Shown in pieces: positions 31,000 through 43,040 of a stretch of DNA of 64,000 nt. The stretch spans positions 51,546,296-51,610,295 of the forward strand of contig NW_024609880.1 in assembly GCF_016920785.2 (NCBI RefSeq). The letters are read 5' to 3'. How positions within the stretch are numbered: position 1 is the stretch's first letter; each line of letters starts with the position of its first letter. A program made the translations under genes and the position numbers. Under the pieces are notes generated by a model that saw only the letters and a list, made by a program, of their open reading frames with translations, did no database searches and was not told the origin of the DNA. The stretch comes from Ixodes scapularis (taxonomy: Eukaryota > Arthropoda > Arachnida > Ixodida > Ixodidae).

Positions 31000-32750
31000 A
31001 CGGTCAGCCACAAGTACACGAAGCTATTGTCTTTTCGGTACCAGCGATAAGCAGGTTGTTGGAAGCTCCAAGTTGTTCACTCGGAGACACGAACGACCCA
31101 GGGAAGTATTGCTGCGTTTCCTCAGTAGACGCTTTGCAGGACTGTACACAGGGGCATTTCTGAGCCCTATTCTGGCGTAGACACATTCGTATATATAAAA
31201 CAATAAATGTAGCGCCCTAAAACTTTTCACATAATTGTCTTTAAGTGGTGCGTCGATTTTACTCGAAGTTCATGAGTGAGGGTTTCAGGAAAAATATAAA
31301 TATTAAGCCTGAAATTTATGTGTTGTTTTTTTATACACATACAAGAGAAAGATTAAAAAACCGTCTGCTTGACAATTTAAAAAGGAACAGGGCGCTGCTC
31401 TGACGTGTGTCTCGACTGACTGACTTGAATTATATCATACTGGTTGTTTCTTGTGTATATATATATACTCATGTAAATAAACCAGTTTAACCTTGCCGCA
31501 CAAGACGCTGGGACTCCAGTCCTAGCAGGTTACCTGGTTCGAGTCCCCGACTACGCAACACTTACCACGACCTGCGTTCCTTAAGCTGTTTCAATGACTG
31601 TGCACCCTAGCAGAGTTTATCACCTAGGTTAAAAATGCCGAGTCAGTGGGCTGCGCACGTGTGCGCATCGTTCATTACCCCGCTCAAGAGAGCGACAGCG
31701 CATAAGGCGAATGCGGGAATGGTGTGTATCGGATGCCAACTGTTCCCCAGAAGTAGACAGGCGGAAAAAAAAACAAAAAAACTTACATGTACAGCAGGAC
31801 TAAAGCAGTCGCCAGTAAAAAAATCCAGTCCGGTAAGCCGACGAACCCCAGAAGACCCATGATCGTTGCTGTCAACGCGAGCGAGTCGTGTTAGCGACGA
31901 CGCCTCGTCTTGACGACCGCGCCAACTTGTGCGTCCGGATCTGAGCGTGTTTTCAAGTACACTATCGAGGGCTCGTGGTGCAAGGGTTGCGTGTGCAGGG
32001 TGTAAGGAGGAAGCGAAAGGCGTCGATCATTTGCAAGCGTCTCCGGGCTTTGCTCAGCCACTCCTCACACTATCTTTCTTACCACACGGCAACCCGCGGG
32101 TGCGCACGAGCAACCAACCCGCTCAGTAGGTGTCCGCTGTCCGTTTTTAGAGTTGCTTCCTTTTTTAAATGCAAGCTTCCTAGCGCTTACGATTGAATCT
32201 GACGCCCCTGACGGTGCGGTCGTGTATATGTCGACTTTTACGATGCGACGGGTGTGGCAACGCCGACACAGTGTAAACGGGAGTATAGCTCTCACAAATA
32301 TTTAACATGATGCGATTGGTCCGGCTATAGAGAGCGTAGCGGGTTATTTTTATCCAAAATGGTTAGATGGGCTAGTTGGTTCATTACGTACTAAAAGCGC
32401 CAAAAACAGAAACTTAGTAAGGATTGAGGACAACACAAGACAACTCCTTCTGGATTTTTATCAAGTCGGCGTGGCCGATGACTCCAGTAGGCGGAGGTCG
32501 AGCGAACGAACGCGGCGCGGACCCGCCTATCTGGAGTGCCCGTCAAGGATAATTGACAGAGCGTTGGTTCGGTGTGTCGTCATCTATAGCGACACGAGTC
32601 ACGAGTGGTTTGACCTTGGAAACAACCGAGGAAAACAGAAATGAACGCTTCTATCAAATGGCATATACTGTAGCGCGTTTTGAGAAACTCTATTTTAAGG
32701 GGTACACAAGGTATGCGTGATTTCTTTTACTGCCGTAAATGTCAGGTTCG
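31000..32750. other. mostly unassigned sequence
   Basis: No supported gene. Around 31455-31550, AAATAAACCAGTTTAACC is followed by GGTTCGAGTCCCC, a B-box-like word. This could be part of an old LTR or tRNA-derived repeat, but no second pol III box is clear. Confidence 0.3.
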
Positions 32751-32761
32751 CCGCTCCTTAA

Positions 32762-32926
32762 GGGGTATTCACACGAGGGAGAAATCCCGGGGATTTCTCC
32801 ACAGCACGCGCATCCCGCGACGAAAACGTCAGGCTTTGCGACGTGCAAAAGCCTCGCGTTTTCGTCTCGTGATGCGCGCGTGCCGGTGAGAAATCCCCGG
32901 GATTTCTCCCTCGTGTGAATATTCCT
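32762..32926. mobile_element. TTAA-flanked short MITE
   Basis: 165 bp between TTAA at 32758-32761 and 32927-32930. Inverted ends read GTATTCACACGAGGGAGAAA / TTTCTCCCTCGTGTGAATA and continue through a CCCGGG palindrome. It is a distinct family from the 453-1147 elements but shares the piggyBac-type target. Confidence 0.8.
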
Positions 32927-33198
32927 TTAATAGCATACTAAATGTAGCCCTGGTGACAAAATACTCCAAGGAAAAAAAAAAAAGGAATCGGAGGTTCTAA
33001 AAAATAACGTGAGTTATCATTATAAAAAAAAAAGGAAAAAGTCACACGAAACTGACACACAAGCAGATAGGAAAAAAAATATTTTCCTAATCAAGATTAT
33101 AACTATAGAAATATGAACGAAGAGTACCCCCCTTCCGATATAAAAATGTTGGCGTATCTTCGTCGTCCCAACAGATACGGGTTAGAATCTTTCTTATT

Positions 33199-34080
33199 AG
33201 ACAGTTTTAGTGGACCGTACGCTATAGCTTTGCGTACGCAAGGAGATTGCGGGTCGTGAGTGCGCATGCGCAGAACGCAATCGAAGGGCTAGCGTATTGC
33301 GTACGCACGCAACGCCGGGGATTTTGCGTCGCTGGCTAGCGGACCTTGCGGGACGCTCTCGAGAGATCTCGGACCAAACGAGAGCGCCAGTTTCAAGATG
33401 GCGGTTGCCTCGACTGGCGCAGCAAGGGCGACGTGGTGTTTTCGAAGTTCTGTGTTACGTGAAATTGCGTGGTGTTCAGCTCGGCGATTCTTTCTGGAAC
33501 CTACCGCGCTCGAATCAGATCGCCCTGCAGCTGAAGGAGTGCACAGTGGAAATGTTCGCCGCTCGCAGTGTGCGTCGACGCTGCGATCTGCTCAACGCTA
33601 AGCCTATTTCCACAGTTCATCGCCGACGGACGAACGACTCTAAAAAAATCGCCGAAGTTCTCGCTATGCACTGGACATCAGGGTCATGAATTTCATTCCG
33701 CGATAGCATTGATAAAAGGTGCCGTTTCCCCGGGACGACTGACGGAGGCTTCGTGATCGAATTTGGCTTCGCACTCGTACTCGTAGCCTCTGTACCCCGC
33801 AGAAAAGCGCGCTTGACGAGGCAGCTAGCTGTGGCTTGGTTTCATCTTAAATAAAATGATTGGACACTTTTTCTTTTTCAATATTTCTTTTCAGGAGCAT
33901 GGTTGCGCTATAAGCACGCGGAATTCTACGGCTCTGGCAAATTTAACCAAGATCATGCGCGGTGTTAACTCGAAAACGTAACGCACAACTAAATTCGGTC
34001 CGAGCAGGTCATTTTTAGCGTACGCTATACTATTGCGTATTGCGTACGTAAGATCCAGGAACGCTATACTAAAACTGTCT
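33199..34080. mobile_element. 882-bp TIR element with ATT target repeat
   Basis: Ends AGACAGTTTTAGTGGACCGT / GCTATACTAAAACTGTCT, flanked by ATT at 33196-33198 and 34081-34083. A 3-bp target duplication fits the Harbinger or similar superfamilies. The 130-codon frame at 33297-33689 has no transposase motif, so the element is probably non-autonomous. Confidence 0.75.
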
Positions 34081-34350
34081 ATTGTAAATATGGGGGGTTC
34101 TTTTGCGCGCCCTCGGGGGCTTCTTTTCAGAGCGCGCGAGATCGGGCGGTGGAAAGGGGGTGCGGTGGCATGAGGGCCTGATCGGCTGGCTCTTTCCGAG
34201 GGCGCCCCTCCCTGTCAGAGCGCCCCGCATCACTCCGTCTCTAGCTGTCGCAGTGCAGAGCGGCGCAGGCGTCACGGGGTGCGTGGACGGGGATCACGTT
34301 CAGTTCAGTTTTATTACCTCAAAGGTGCTCAAGAGAGCACTTCACATAAA

Positions 34351-34373
34351 GGGGGGGGGGGGGGGGGGGGGGG
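34351..34373. repeat. 23-base poly-G run
   Basis: Uninterrupted G run; see the finding on homopolymer tracts. Confidence 0.9.
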
Positions 34374-34814
34374 ATTATGTGCAATAAAGTACACAAAAAG
34401 AAAAGCAGAACTCGAAAAATAACACTGTCAGTTCACAAAACTAAATCACACATTTCACGAAATTTTTTTCTTCTGTTTCCTGGACATTGTGCGGGGGCAA
34501 CGAGTTCCAGCCGGCAATATCGGGAGAGAGTGGATGGCGTTTAAATTTGTTAGTTCTGGAGAAGGAAGGGTGAACTTTGAGGGGTTAATCAAGGCGTGAA
34601 ACTCAGGTGAGGAATTGTTAATGCTATGAAAGAAAACAAGAAGGGCCATTCTGGTTCTCTCGGGTAGTAGTTTCAGTATATAGTTTTTTTTTTTTAATAG
34701 ATGTGGCAATTGAGGTATACGAGTCGTCATGCGTAATGTAACGTGATGCTTTTGTTTTTGCGCACCCATTCGAGCTTGTTGTTAAGATATGCTTAGTGAA
34801 TACGCGAGGCCTGA

Positions 34815-35270
34815 CTTCTGCTCGTTACTTGAAAAATGTAATGGATTACAATTACAAATTACCGAGCCTCAAATGTAATGGATTGCCGTTACAAATTACT
34901 TTCGCTGAAAAGTAACGGATTACTTTACTCGTTACGCTACAAATTACTTTCATGTTACTTTTTCCGTACACTTATCCGGAAAACAAAAGAAGCAATTGTG
35001 ATATTTTTCAAAAATGTTGTGGAACACTACTTTTCATATCTCATACATCCGTATTATCGTAGTCATTGTAAAATTAAAATATTGCATTTAAGCAAACAAT
35101 GTAGGTGCACTCCGTTCACCTGTAAGCTGACAAGGCAGCGAAAGCTGCAACCACACCCGCCATCCCGCTTGCTTACTGCCTCCGGAAATACTCCCAGGAG
35201 TTGTGCAGACAAAGCTAGCGGTGCGCATGCTCAGTAGCAGCGTCTACCTCCGCTATGAGTTAAAATATGC
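34815..35270. mobile_element. GTAATCCGTTAC repeat, copy 2 (right end lost)
   Basis: Aligns with the left ~430 bases of 29965-30790 in the same orientation, including the GTAGGTGCACTCCGTTCA block, then stops before the right-hand terminal array. Confidence 0.7.
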
Positions 35271-35279
35271 GGAACATAA

Positions 35280-36376
35280 TTTGAACGCATGTTTTACCAT
35301 AACGAGTGCAGCAACTCGGTACAAGGTACCGTGAAACTTTACGTGACAGCCGTGAGACCGGGCGAAGAGATTTAAACTCGCCATTCAGTTGTGATTAAAA
35401 ACTTCCGTTTCTGCAAAAAAAACAAAAAAAAAACAATGCATGAAAACATAAAAAAAATTAAAAAAAAACATTAAAACGCGTAAGGTTATAAGTAGGATTC
35501 CGAGATTTCGGTGCTTATTTTTCGTCAAGTTCGAAAGAGTTTGACAAAAAACAGGGTTTTAGTTTTTGCCAAAAAATCGGGTTCATTGAGGTTTATTTTT
35601 TTTTTCATATTCCCAACTCTCTGAAACTCGGAGTTACATTTTACAATGTGTCCTATTTAAAAAACAAATGATAATATTAATAATAATTGGGTGTAAGCAT
35701 ATACCAGATCTGAGAGAACACGCTTGTGTCAACTAGTATTTCTTCAGCTGGATTTCGCGTTGACGCCATTCCCATTGGCAATATTAATTTCTCCCACGAC
35801 AAAAGTTGCAAACAAGTGTTGCTTTGATAAATGTCGGTAGCTTAAAATCAATAAACCGCTGGAAGTAGTCGCTGTAAAGCTTGTATTTCTCCCATTCATC
35901 CAGGCTGTTCGGGGTGGTGGGGTAAAGGGTGTGATATAGAAGCTTCAACTACCCGCCCCCTCAACCCCCTTCCATAAAAGCTCTATGGTTCGTAGCTTTC
36001 AATGTTACAAAAACACAGCCCCTTCTTCCTCCAAAGCAGAGGTCTCCAAAATTTTTGGGCTAAGGGGCCCGATTTGCGGTCTGTCGCAGTCTCTAAGACC
36101 GGAAAATAAATAGGCATATATAAATGAGGAAATACTAAATGAATACTATGGCAAACTAATACTTAGTTACTCTCTCCTTGCCCGCTGGTTTGCCCAAACC
36201 CCAAGAGATATGGAAACCGCAAAAAAAGGTAGACGCTTAAATATGATTGCAAGACTTCTTTAATAAGATGCTGAACCCAAATCCGGATTCCACAAAGTAC
36301 GGACGCAAAAGCGTGAGCGGAATGATACAAACATCAAAACATCACTCATACAATGATATATCAAACAGATAACCGT

Positions 36377-36407
<31 letters not shown>

Positions 36408-36715
36408 GAGGCGCATTTGACAGATAAGCTCACGTCTTGTTTCTCCGAGAAGGAGAGGGCCTTGCGTCTTCTCCGCCTCGCCGCCTTGAGGGTCGAAACG
36501 AAGAGTGGAGGAAACGAGATATTTTGACGTCACGCGCGTCGTCGGCCTCGTTCAGTCTCGACCTTTCATTTTTTTCCAAAAGTACGGCCGTCGATTCGAA
36601 ATATCGCCTTACGAGTAGTGTTGTAGAGATTGTAGCGTCCCGCCTACTGCTCCTGCATTGTTTTCTGAAATCTAAATTTCGGTTCACCATCCCTTTAACG
36701 CACGGAAGCTAAGAC
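35280..36715. other. AT-rich unassigned sequence
   Basis: No gene seen. It ends in GGTTCACCATCCCTTTAA (36677-36694), which looks like a TTAA-type MITE end whose partner I could not place. A poly-A run lies at 36380-36404. Confidence 0.3.
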
Positions 36716-36719
36716 GCCT

Positions 36720-37120
36720 GCGGTTGGGGACAATTATACGTTTGCCCCACCCCGACTTCCATGGCGCCGTGGCTGACGTGATTGACAGGCGACACTCTGA
36801 CCAAGGACGTATGGCCCTCAATGTGCGTGACGCGCGTGGCAGTGTGTGAGGGAGAGGGAAGAGGCGTGCCTGAACGTTACGAACAATAGCCCCACCGCTT
36901 TGGTTGAGCCATGGACCATGGGATTCCCTGCTAGGGACATGGGGAAATGTGACGTTATAAAAGGAGCAGCAGGCAGCTGCTAGCTTGTGTTCTCGAGTGT
37001 TTTCCAGCTGATGTTGAACTTGTCCATATGTACATAAAAAGAGTTACACGAGACACCCCTCCCGCTCTCTGGTCCTTCCCGATTCCGGCGTCCTCATGAG
37101 GTCCCTTTCCTGGGTCGGCT
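36720..37120 (+). promoter_or_regulatory. TATA-box segment, possibly a solo LTR
   Basis: GTGACGTTATAAAAGGAGCAG near 36952 is a good TATA box. About 70 bases on comes TACATAAAAAGAG, and then a C/T-rich stretch (GACACCCCTCCCGCTCTCTG). The layout resembles an LTR, but TG..CA ends and a target duplication were not established. Confidence 0.3.
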
Positions 37121-37204
37121 CCCTGCCGACCCAGGTTAGCTGACTTTAGCCTCTAGGCTAAAGAGCTATTTTTTAGCCAATGAGCCCCTATACCTCGGTC
37201 CCAA

Positions 37205-37600
37205 CAGCGGGCGTTTTTCAAAGTTTTCCAGATTTATCCGGAAACAGAACGCTAGCTATAGGCTATTCGCAACTTTCAGCGATGGTGGTACCGCGGTGTG
37301 AGAATCGTGCTCCGGCCCTAGCTCCTGGATGATTGGCCTCATAATAAATGGGCTTGCCTACACCTTCCTGGCGTGAAAAAATAACATAAGGCTCTAATAC
37401 TGCTTGTATATAGCAAAACTAGAATTACTTACGCGTCGCAGACCCAGCCTCGTACCGCTGTTCTACGACGATCATCCAGATGACAGCCATTTTGATAGGC
37501 GCCAGTGCGCCCCCTATAGGTCGTGAAACTTGCGAATAGCTAGGGCTCCGTGTTTTCGGATAAATCCGAAAAACTCCGACAAACGGCCGCCGGTAAAATT
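37205..37600. mobile_element. MITE or foldback with ~70-nt ends
   Basis: The left end has CAGATTTATCCGGAAACAG and TAGGCTATTCGCAACTT. The right end has their complements (AACTTGCGAATAGCTAGG, TTCGGATAAATCCGAAAA). Old, with many differences between arms. Confidence 0.6.
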
Positions 37601-38639
37601 TTGGTCATTTCGGATTTATCTGATTAAGTCGGAATATTTGTGTGTCAATGCCAACCCCCCCGCCCCCCCCCCCCCCCCCGGCAAAAAAAAAGTAAAATAA
37701 TTTTTTTTTTTTTGCATTTTCATCAGCACAGAGCCAATGGTCCTGGAAAATTTCCACCATAATTATCTTTCAAATCTAGGACCGTTGTCAAGATGGTTCT
37801 TGCCGCTTGTCTCTTCAAGGTTGATTCAGGGCAATAGGTCGTTCGTTGTACATTTGAATCACGACAAAAGCCACTTTTTTGGTTTCCAGTTTGGGCCATG
37901 CGATTTCTGATTTAGAAAAACGAAAGGGTATGTTTTAGTAACAGTGAAAGCTATGAACCATAGGGATTGTATAAAATTGGGAAGAGGGGCAGTTCAAACT
38001 CCCGCGGCCGCGGGCTAGATTGATAAAAAATCAACGCACCTGCCTCCGTCCAGGCGGCAGGGAAGCTCGACAGATGGGATGACTAGGAACTTCCTAGAGA
38101 CTACCTTCGGGAGTTTATTGATTTTAACTTTTAAGGTATAGGCGCTTATCGAAGCGCCACTTGTGTGCGACTTTTGTCGTGAACAAATTAGTATTGCCAA
38201 TGGCAATGGCACCAACGCCAAATTCAACTGAAGATATTTCAGTTGATACAAGCGCGTTTTATTTTTTATCTGGCATACATTTACATCCGGTTATTATTTA
38301 TTTATTTATTTTTAATAGGAAACACAGCGAAATTAAACTCCGAATTTCGGAGAATTGGGAATCAAAAAAGTATAATCTCCGAAAAACACACTCCTAATTT
38401 GGCGAAAAATAAACTCCGAAAACACGGAACTCTAACTATAGCATATGTTTCTTATAATTATCTTGATGATGTTGTACTCCTTTGTTTACCATAAGCTCTG
38501 GCAATGTCCAAAATAATTATACCATAGCGAAAATTGCGGAAAGCTAATGAATAAGCAATGCACTTGCCAGTACCGAGAGGCATAACTGTTTTAATATGAT
38601 AAAGTAAGCAGGAAGCACTCCAATTACCTTTGAACATAT

Positions 38640-38860
38640 TTTGTTAGATGAGAGCTCCAGGACTGATCTGAATCGAAGAGTATTCCAAGCTGTTTTATCG
38701 GTTTCGAATAAGACCTTTTATCACAGTGGTACAATACGCATTGTGATGTGTGTAAGAAAAAAATGATATTTAAAGAAACAACTTTTAATTGATTGTGAAA
38801 GCAGAGGAGTTGGGTTTTGGAGATATTTATACTAAAAAAGATTACGAGCGAACCAGCCCA
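38640..38860 (-). pseudogene. LINE reverse transcriptase fragment
   Basis: The minus strand encodes INISKTQLLCFHNQLKVVS and, after a gap, KPIKQLGILFDSDQSWSSHL, the end-of-palm and thumb region typical of non-LTR (jockey/CR1-type) reverse transcriptases. It is about 75 codons, 5' truncated as LINE copies usually are, and continues in no direction I can follow. Not functional. Confidence 0.65.
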
Positions 38861-39518
38861 TGTGTTGATCGGAAGCTTCTTTCTGGAAGATTCGTGAATA
38901 TGTGGTGACGAAGCCCTAACACCGTCACCTCCGTGACGTCCAAAAGCCCCCATTTCATCCTTTTTTTTTTTAGGATGAAACGCGAATGATGTTACGAGAA
39001 CGTACCAAATCCGGCGCGCCCAACCGAGAGGGACGTTTTCAGAATGGTCCTTTTGAGAAGGTACAAACAAAAAGGTAGAAACGAGAACGGACTCTAATGA
39101 TAACAGCCGTGTCTGTGTTCTCCATGTTTTGTTCCTAGTGTGGGTGTTCAAGATGATTAAAGTTAACCACCTCGGCAGCATTTCTTTTCTTTTTCTTAAG
39201 CTTTCATGTTCGCTTTTCTCTTTCTTGCGGTGAATTGTTTAGCACTACCAAAGGAAACAATCGAAGAATAGCTATTTTGCATATTGGCTAAAGCGCTATT
39301 CTTTAGCCTCCTTAGCTTTTTAGCCTCTTTAACCTCTTGGCTAAAGAGGTTTAGCTGACTTTAGTTTCTTGGCTAAAGAGCTATTTTTTTTAGCCAATAA
39401 GCCCCTACACCTCTTCGAAGTCGTTTCAGATGTGCACAGCGAGCTGAGAAGTCATTTCCAATTGGTACTGAGTACTCTTCAAATTGAGGAAGCAGCTCAG
39501 ACCTGTGATATATCGCTT

Positions 39519-40641
39519 ATAGCCTCGTCCCACTAGAGCGACAGACACCGGTTTTTGTCCCACGACACCACAAAGCTCCGTGTCGCCAATGCTGTCCCAC
39601 TGCAACGACCGACACCCGCGACTATCGCCGACAAACGATCGACGACGGACGAGTTCTTGTCTGTCATTGAACTTGAAGCACAGCAAGCAGTCCCACTGAG
39701 GAACATCTCTCGGAGACAAACTTATAGTCCTCGCCCGTTTATGCCTTCTGTTGCCTCCCTTCCCACCCTTCTACCCTTCCTCCCGGAACGAGAAGCCCTT
39801 GGCGGCCACTCCTCGTTCCCGGCCCCGCAGTTCCGGTCCCTCGATTGCAGGTAGTGGTCGCGGGCGCGGCTTGCTGGATGACGCCGGGCGGTCATGTTGC
39901 GAAAGAGACTTTGCTGTGGCTGGTTTTGCTCGCGAAAACTTTGTGCGCGAGGTGGTGCTTCAAGACGCCGAAGTCTACGCCCCTGCATCAGGATGGATAC
40001 ACACATGTGCGAGGACTGACCAAAGTAAGACCTCTCACCACGAAGTAGGACACGACGTTCCGCGGCAAGCCATTCCGGCAGACGAGAGACTTGTCATCAC
40101 GTTCTGTGATAATCGGGATGTCGTATGGTCCACCAAAGAGTGCCTGCCCTCGATCATTCGAATATGAAGTTATAAACATCCTTAAAATCAGCGTGAAACT
40201 CCGTGGCGCTCACCTAGAATGCCTCGAACTGCCCAAAAAAGGTACGATTCGGGTATTTCTAGTTCGGAAAAAGTTTGGTGTCGATTGTCACGACTGTTTA
40301 CGGAAAGTCGCCAACGGCAAATGAAGAGAAGCGGAAGCTTTAATCAAGAAATAAAGTAATCGTCTCCACTTTCACCGTGTTTGTCGGCGCGTTATAAGCC
40401 CAAAGAGCAAAACACGAAAACCGCGTCGCCAGACTCTGTTTGTCTGTGTATTTTGAAGTGTTTTGTTGACAGCTCCAGTCCCACCAGGAAACAAGTTTCC
40501 TTGCCCCCGTATTCTGCGTCGTGTCCGCCAGGTGGGACGGCGGACTCCGACAAACAGGTTGTCTGCCGGTGTCGTCTGTCGCTCGTTGTCGTGTGTCGCT
40601 GTCGTTTGTTGCTGTCTGTCGCTCTAGTGGGACGCGGCTAT
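39519..40641. mobile_element. 1.1-kb TIR element, GTCCCACTAGAGCGAC ends
   Basis: Ends AGCCTCGTCCCACTAGAGCG / GCTCTAGTGGGACGCGGCT, followed inward by multiple CGACA words on the left and TGTCG words on the right. Frames inside (up to 138 codons) show no transposase motif. Related by its ends to the MITE at 25660-25929, so probably a larger member of one non-autonomous family. Confidence 0.7.
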
Positions 40642-41099
40642 TAGAGTCCGACGCCCAGACTTGAGATTCTGCAAGGCAGAGGATCCCCCTCACCATGGGA
40701 CAGAAGGAAACAGGCAATGGTGGACAAGGCAGAAGGGGGAGAAGAGGAAGTGTGGGAAATTGGAAAGCGCGAACTGGGGGTCGTCGGTCTTTAAGAGAAA
40801 CTTACTCTGTCTCAGCTAGGAAGACACCGTATCATTATCTCTCACACCGGTCAAATGAAACTATTCGGACCACACACTGACTATATTCGTTCCGTTCGGG
40901 ACGAACTGCCTATTGATCGCGAGGAGGGGTTAATGTAACGGGCAAGAAGGTCGTTGAGGTAGATGGAAAAAGAAATGATCAGACGACGGCACCTAGAACG
41001 ATCAAAGTAATATGTGTTGTTGCTGTCTACCCTCAGATATGACCTCGTGTATGGTGCCCAGATATACAATCGGATCATGCATCACTGAAAATGTTTCAA

Positions 41100-41730
41100 T
41101 CATCTTAGGAGTAAAAGTGAAAACCATACTCATATTAAAACTATTATATCCTCTACGAACCGCTCTCTAGGCTACACTCGCCTACACTTTAGATCATCGC
41201 CAGGAAACCTAAAACGTGTTTTGTACACCACTATCGGCCAGGCCTACATTAAAATATGCGTCCTTCATCTGGCACCCTCATCAGAAATATTTATCAGACT
41301 CCGTTGAATCCGCTCAGAACCATATTGCTCGCTTTATTTTTAATGGATATTCTTGCGCCTCAAGTGTATCATCAATGAAATCCCGTCTTAACCTTTCTCT
41401 ACTCTCCTCCCGCCGTAGAATTTCCCGTCTTTCTCTTCTTCATAAAGTCTTTTACACACCTTTCTTGAAAATGTCTCTTCTAAAGCCGCCCACCTAAATA
41501 TCATAAAGACTGGACCATTCATGGAAGATCTGCCGTCCCAAGTCATAAAGTCGTGCACACCAGCATTCCCTCATCCCTGAAGGAGTCGTGGACTGGAATG
41601 ACCTCAAGGGTTCGGCATAGTTACCATGCCCTACTCCAAGCAATTCCGAATAACCCTTCAAAACCACTTGTGCTGACCTACTCCCTTCTATAACGCCCCC
41701 GAGGCATTGAGTGTATGTATAAATAAATAA
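41100..41730 (+). pseudogene. LINE 3'-end remnant
   Basis: After LGYTRLHF comes RPTLKYASFIWHPHQKYL, then SVESAQNHIARFI and RLNLSLLSSRRRISRLSLLH, the conserved C-terminus of jockey/CR1-type LINE ORF2. Frameshifts lie upstream. The copy ends near GTATGTATAAATAAATAAA. It is a 5'-truncated dead copy. Confidence 0.75.
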
Positions 41731-41734
41731 AAGT

Positions 41735-42725
41735 GGCAAACGACATAGCCGTGAAATGACAGTGAAGTAGCGGAGGTACACAGGGCACCCGCACTCCTTG
41801 GCACTCTAACTTCATTGAAACACTTTATGGCTCTCCCCATCACCTTCAAAGATGGCTAAAAAGGGAGAGACAGGTGTTAGCGTTTGAGGTGCCTCTCAGA
41901 CAGTACGCATGCAGGTACCTCTCACTGTCTGTAGGACACTCCGGCCTTTAGGAAAACGTTCGAGGAAGCAATGCATCGAGTGCTTCGTATCTATACTCCG
42001 ACTTTATTTGGCGCGAACCCTACTTGCAGATTATTACATGAATGAAAATTTTGTCTATGATCGAGGCTTGAAGGCGTGCACCAGGAATGCTTGACCATCG
42101 AGGGGTGAGCCGCCCGCTTCCGTCTCTGCCCACCACTTGGTAGCTTGCTCGGTTACGTCTCTCAGCAGGAGTGGTCTTTCTTCTTCTGTGACAATGGTTG
42201 TCAGACGGTTCAAAGCCATTTGAGTTCCTGAAAAATATATTTATGCCGTTGTTTATCCTAGAAGTGCAAGGACCTCTGGAGCCTCAAATTTGTTCTATTG
42301 AGCAAACGCAGACAGAACGGGTAACGGCTCCACCTCTAAATGTTTAAATGCCAAATATATGGAAATATCTCATAGCCAAACATTATAATTATGCCCCCCC
42401 CCCCCCCCCCCCCCCCCCCACCAAGTGGGGACTATGGAACATACCCAGTAGTTTCGAGAAGGCAAATTTGTTTGAGTGCGATCTTTGTTCATGCTGACAT
42501 AGTCGAAGTTCACTATCTTTTACCTAATATATTGTAGCTGCTACACGGAACTATATTTACTGAGAAGTGATCAACGCGCACATATCCACAAGCACTTTGG
42601 TAACACCGACGACTGGCAGATAAAAAACACTTTTTTTTACACCGCGTAAGATAAATCCGGCTGAACGGTACTCGCGTAGCGCTTCTTGGCGAAGCAATGT
42701 TGGAACTTCCTTGAGTGTTGTTATT
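41735..42725. other. no recognised feature up to the gap
   Basis: Contains a 26-C run at 42394-42419 and no supported gene. Confidence 0.4.
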
Positions 42726-42825
42726 NNNNNNNNNNNNNNNNNNNNNNNNNNNNNNNNNNNNNNNNNNNNNNNNNNNNNNNNNNNNNNNNNNNNNNNNNNN
42801 NNNNNNNNNNNNNNNNNNNNNNNNN
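42726..42825. other. assembly gap (100 N)
   Basis: Exactly 100 N. This conventional length probably stands for an unknown distance. Frames spanning it are meaningless. Confidence 0.99.
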
Positions 42826-43040
42826 CAGGCAGACAGTAACAGCGAGTAGGCCGAACCGGACAGCGACTCGCACTGCGGTCGCATGCCTTGCGCAGTCTAT
42901 CACTGTCGCGAGATTGGTGTAGTGTGGCTTTCGTAGCCTGCAGAGTGTGAGAGTTATGTGGACATAAACATAGATTAATGGCCAAACTTTGGGTGTTGTC
43001 TCACTTCAAGGAGTTCCAGCAACTGTGTCTGTGTGCCTCA

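Noticed and set aside
33297..33689. 130-codon frame in the 882-bp TIR element as a transposase
   Set aside because: No catalytic motif or similarity to any transposase I know.
42513..42985. Long frames crossing the N run
   Set aside because: They are built from an assembly gap; no residue across it is real.
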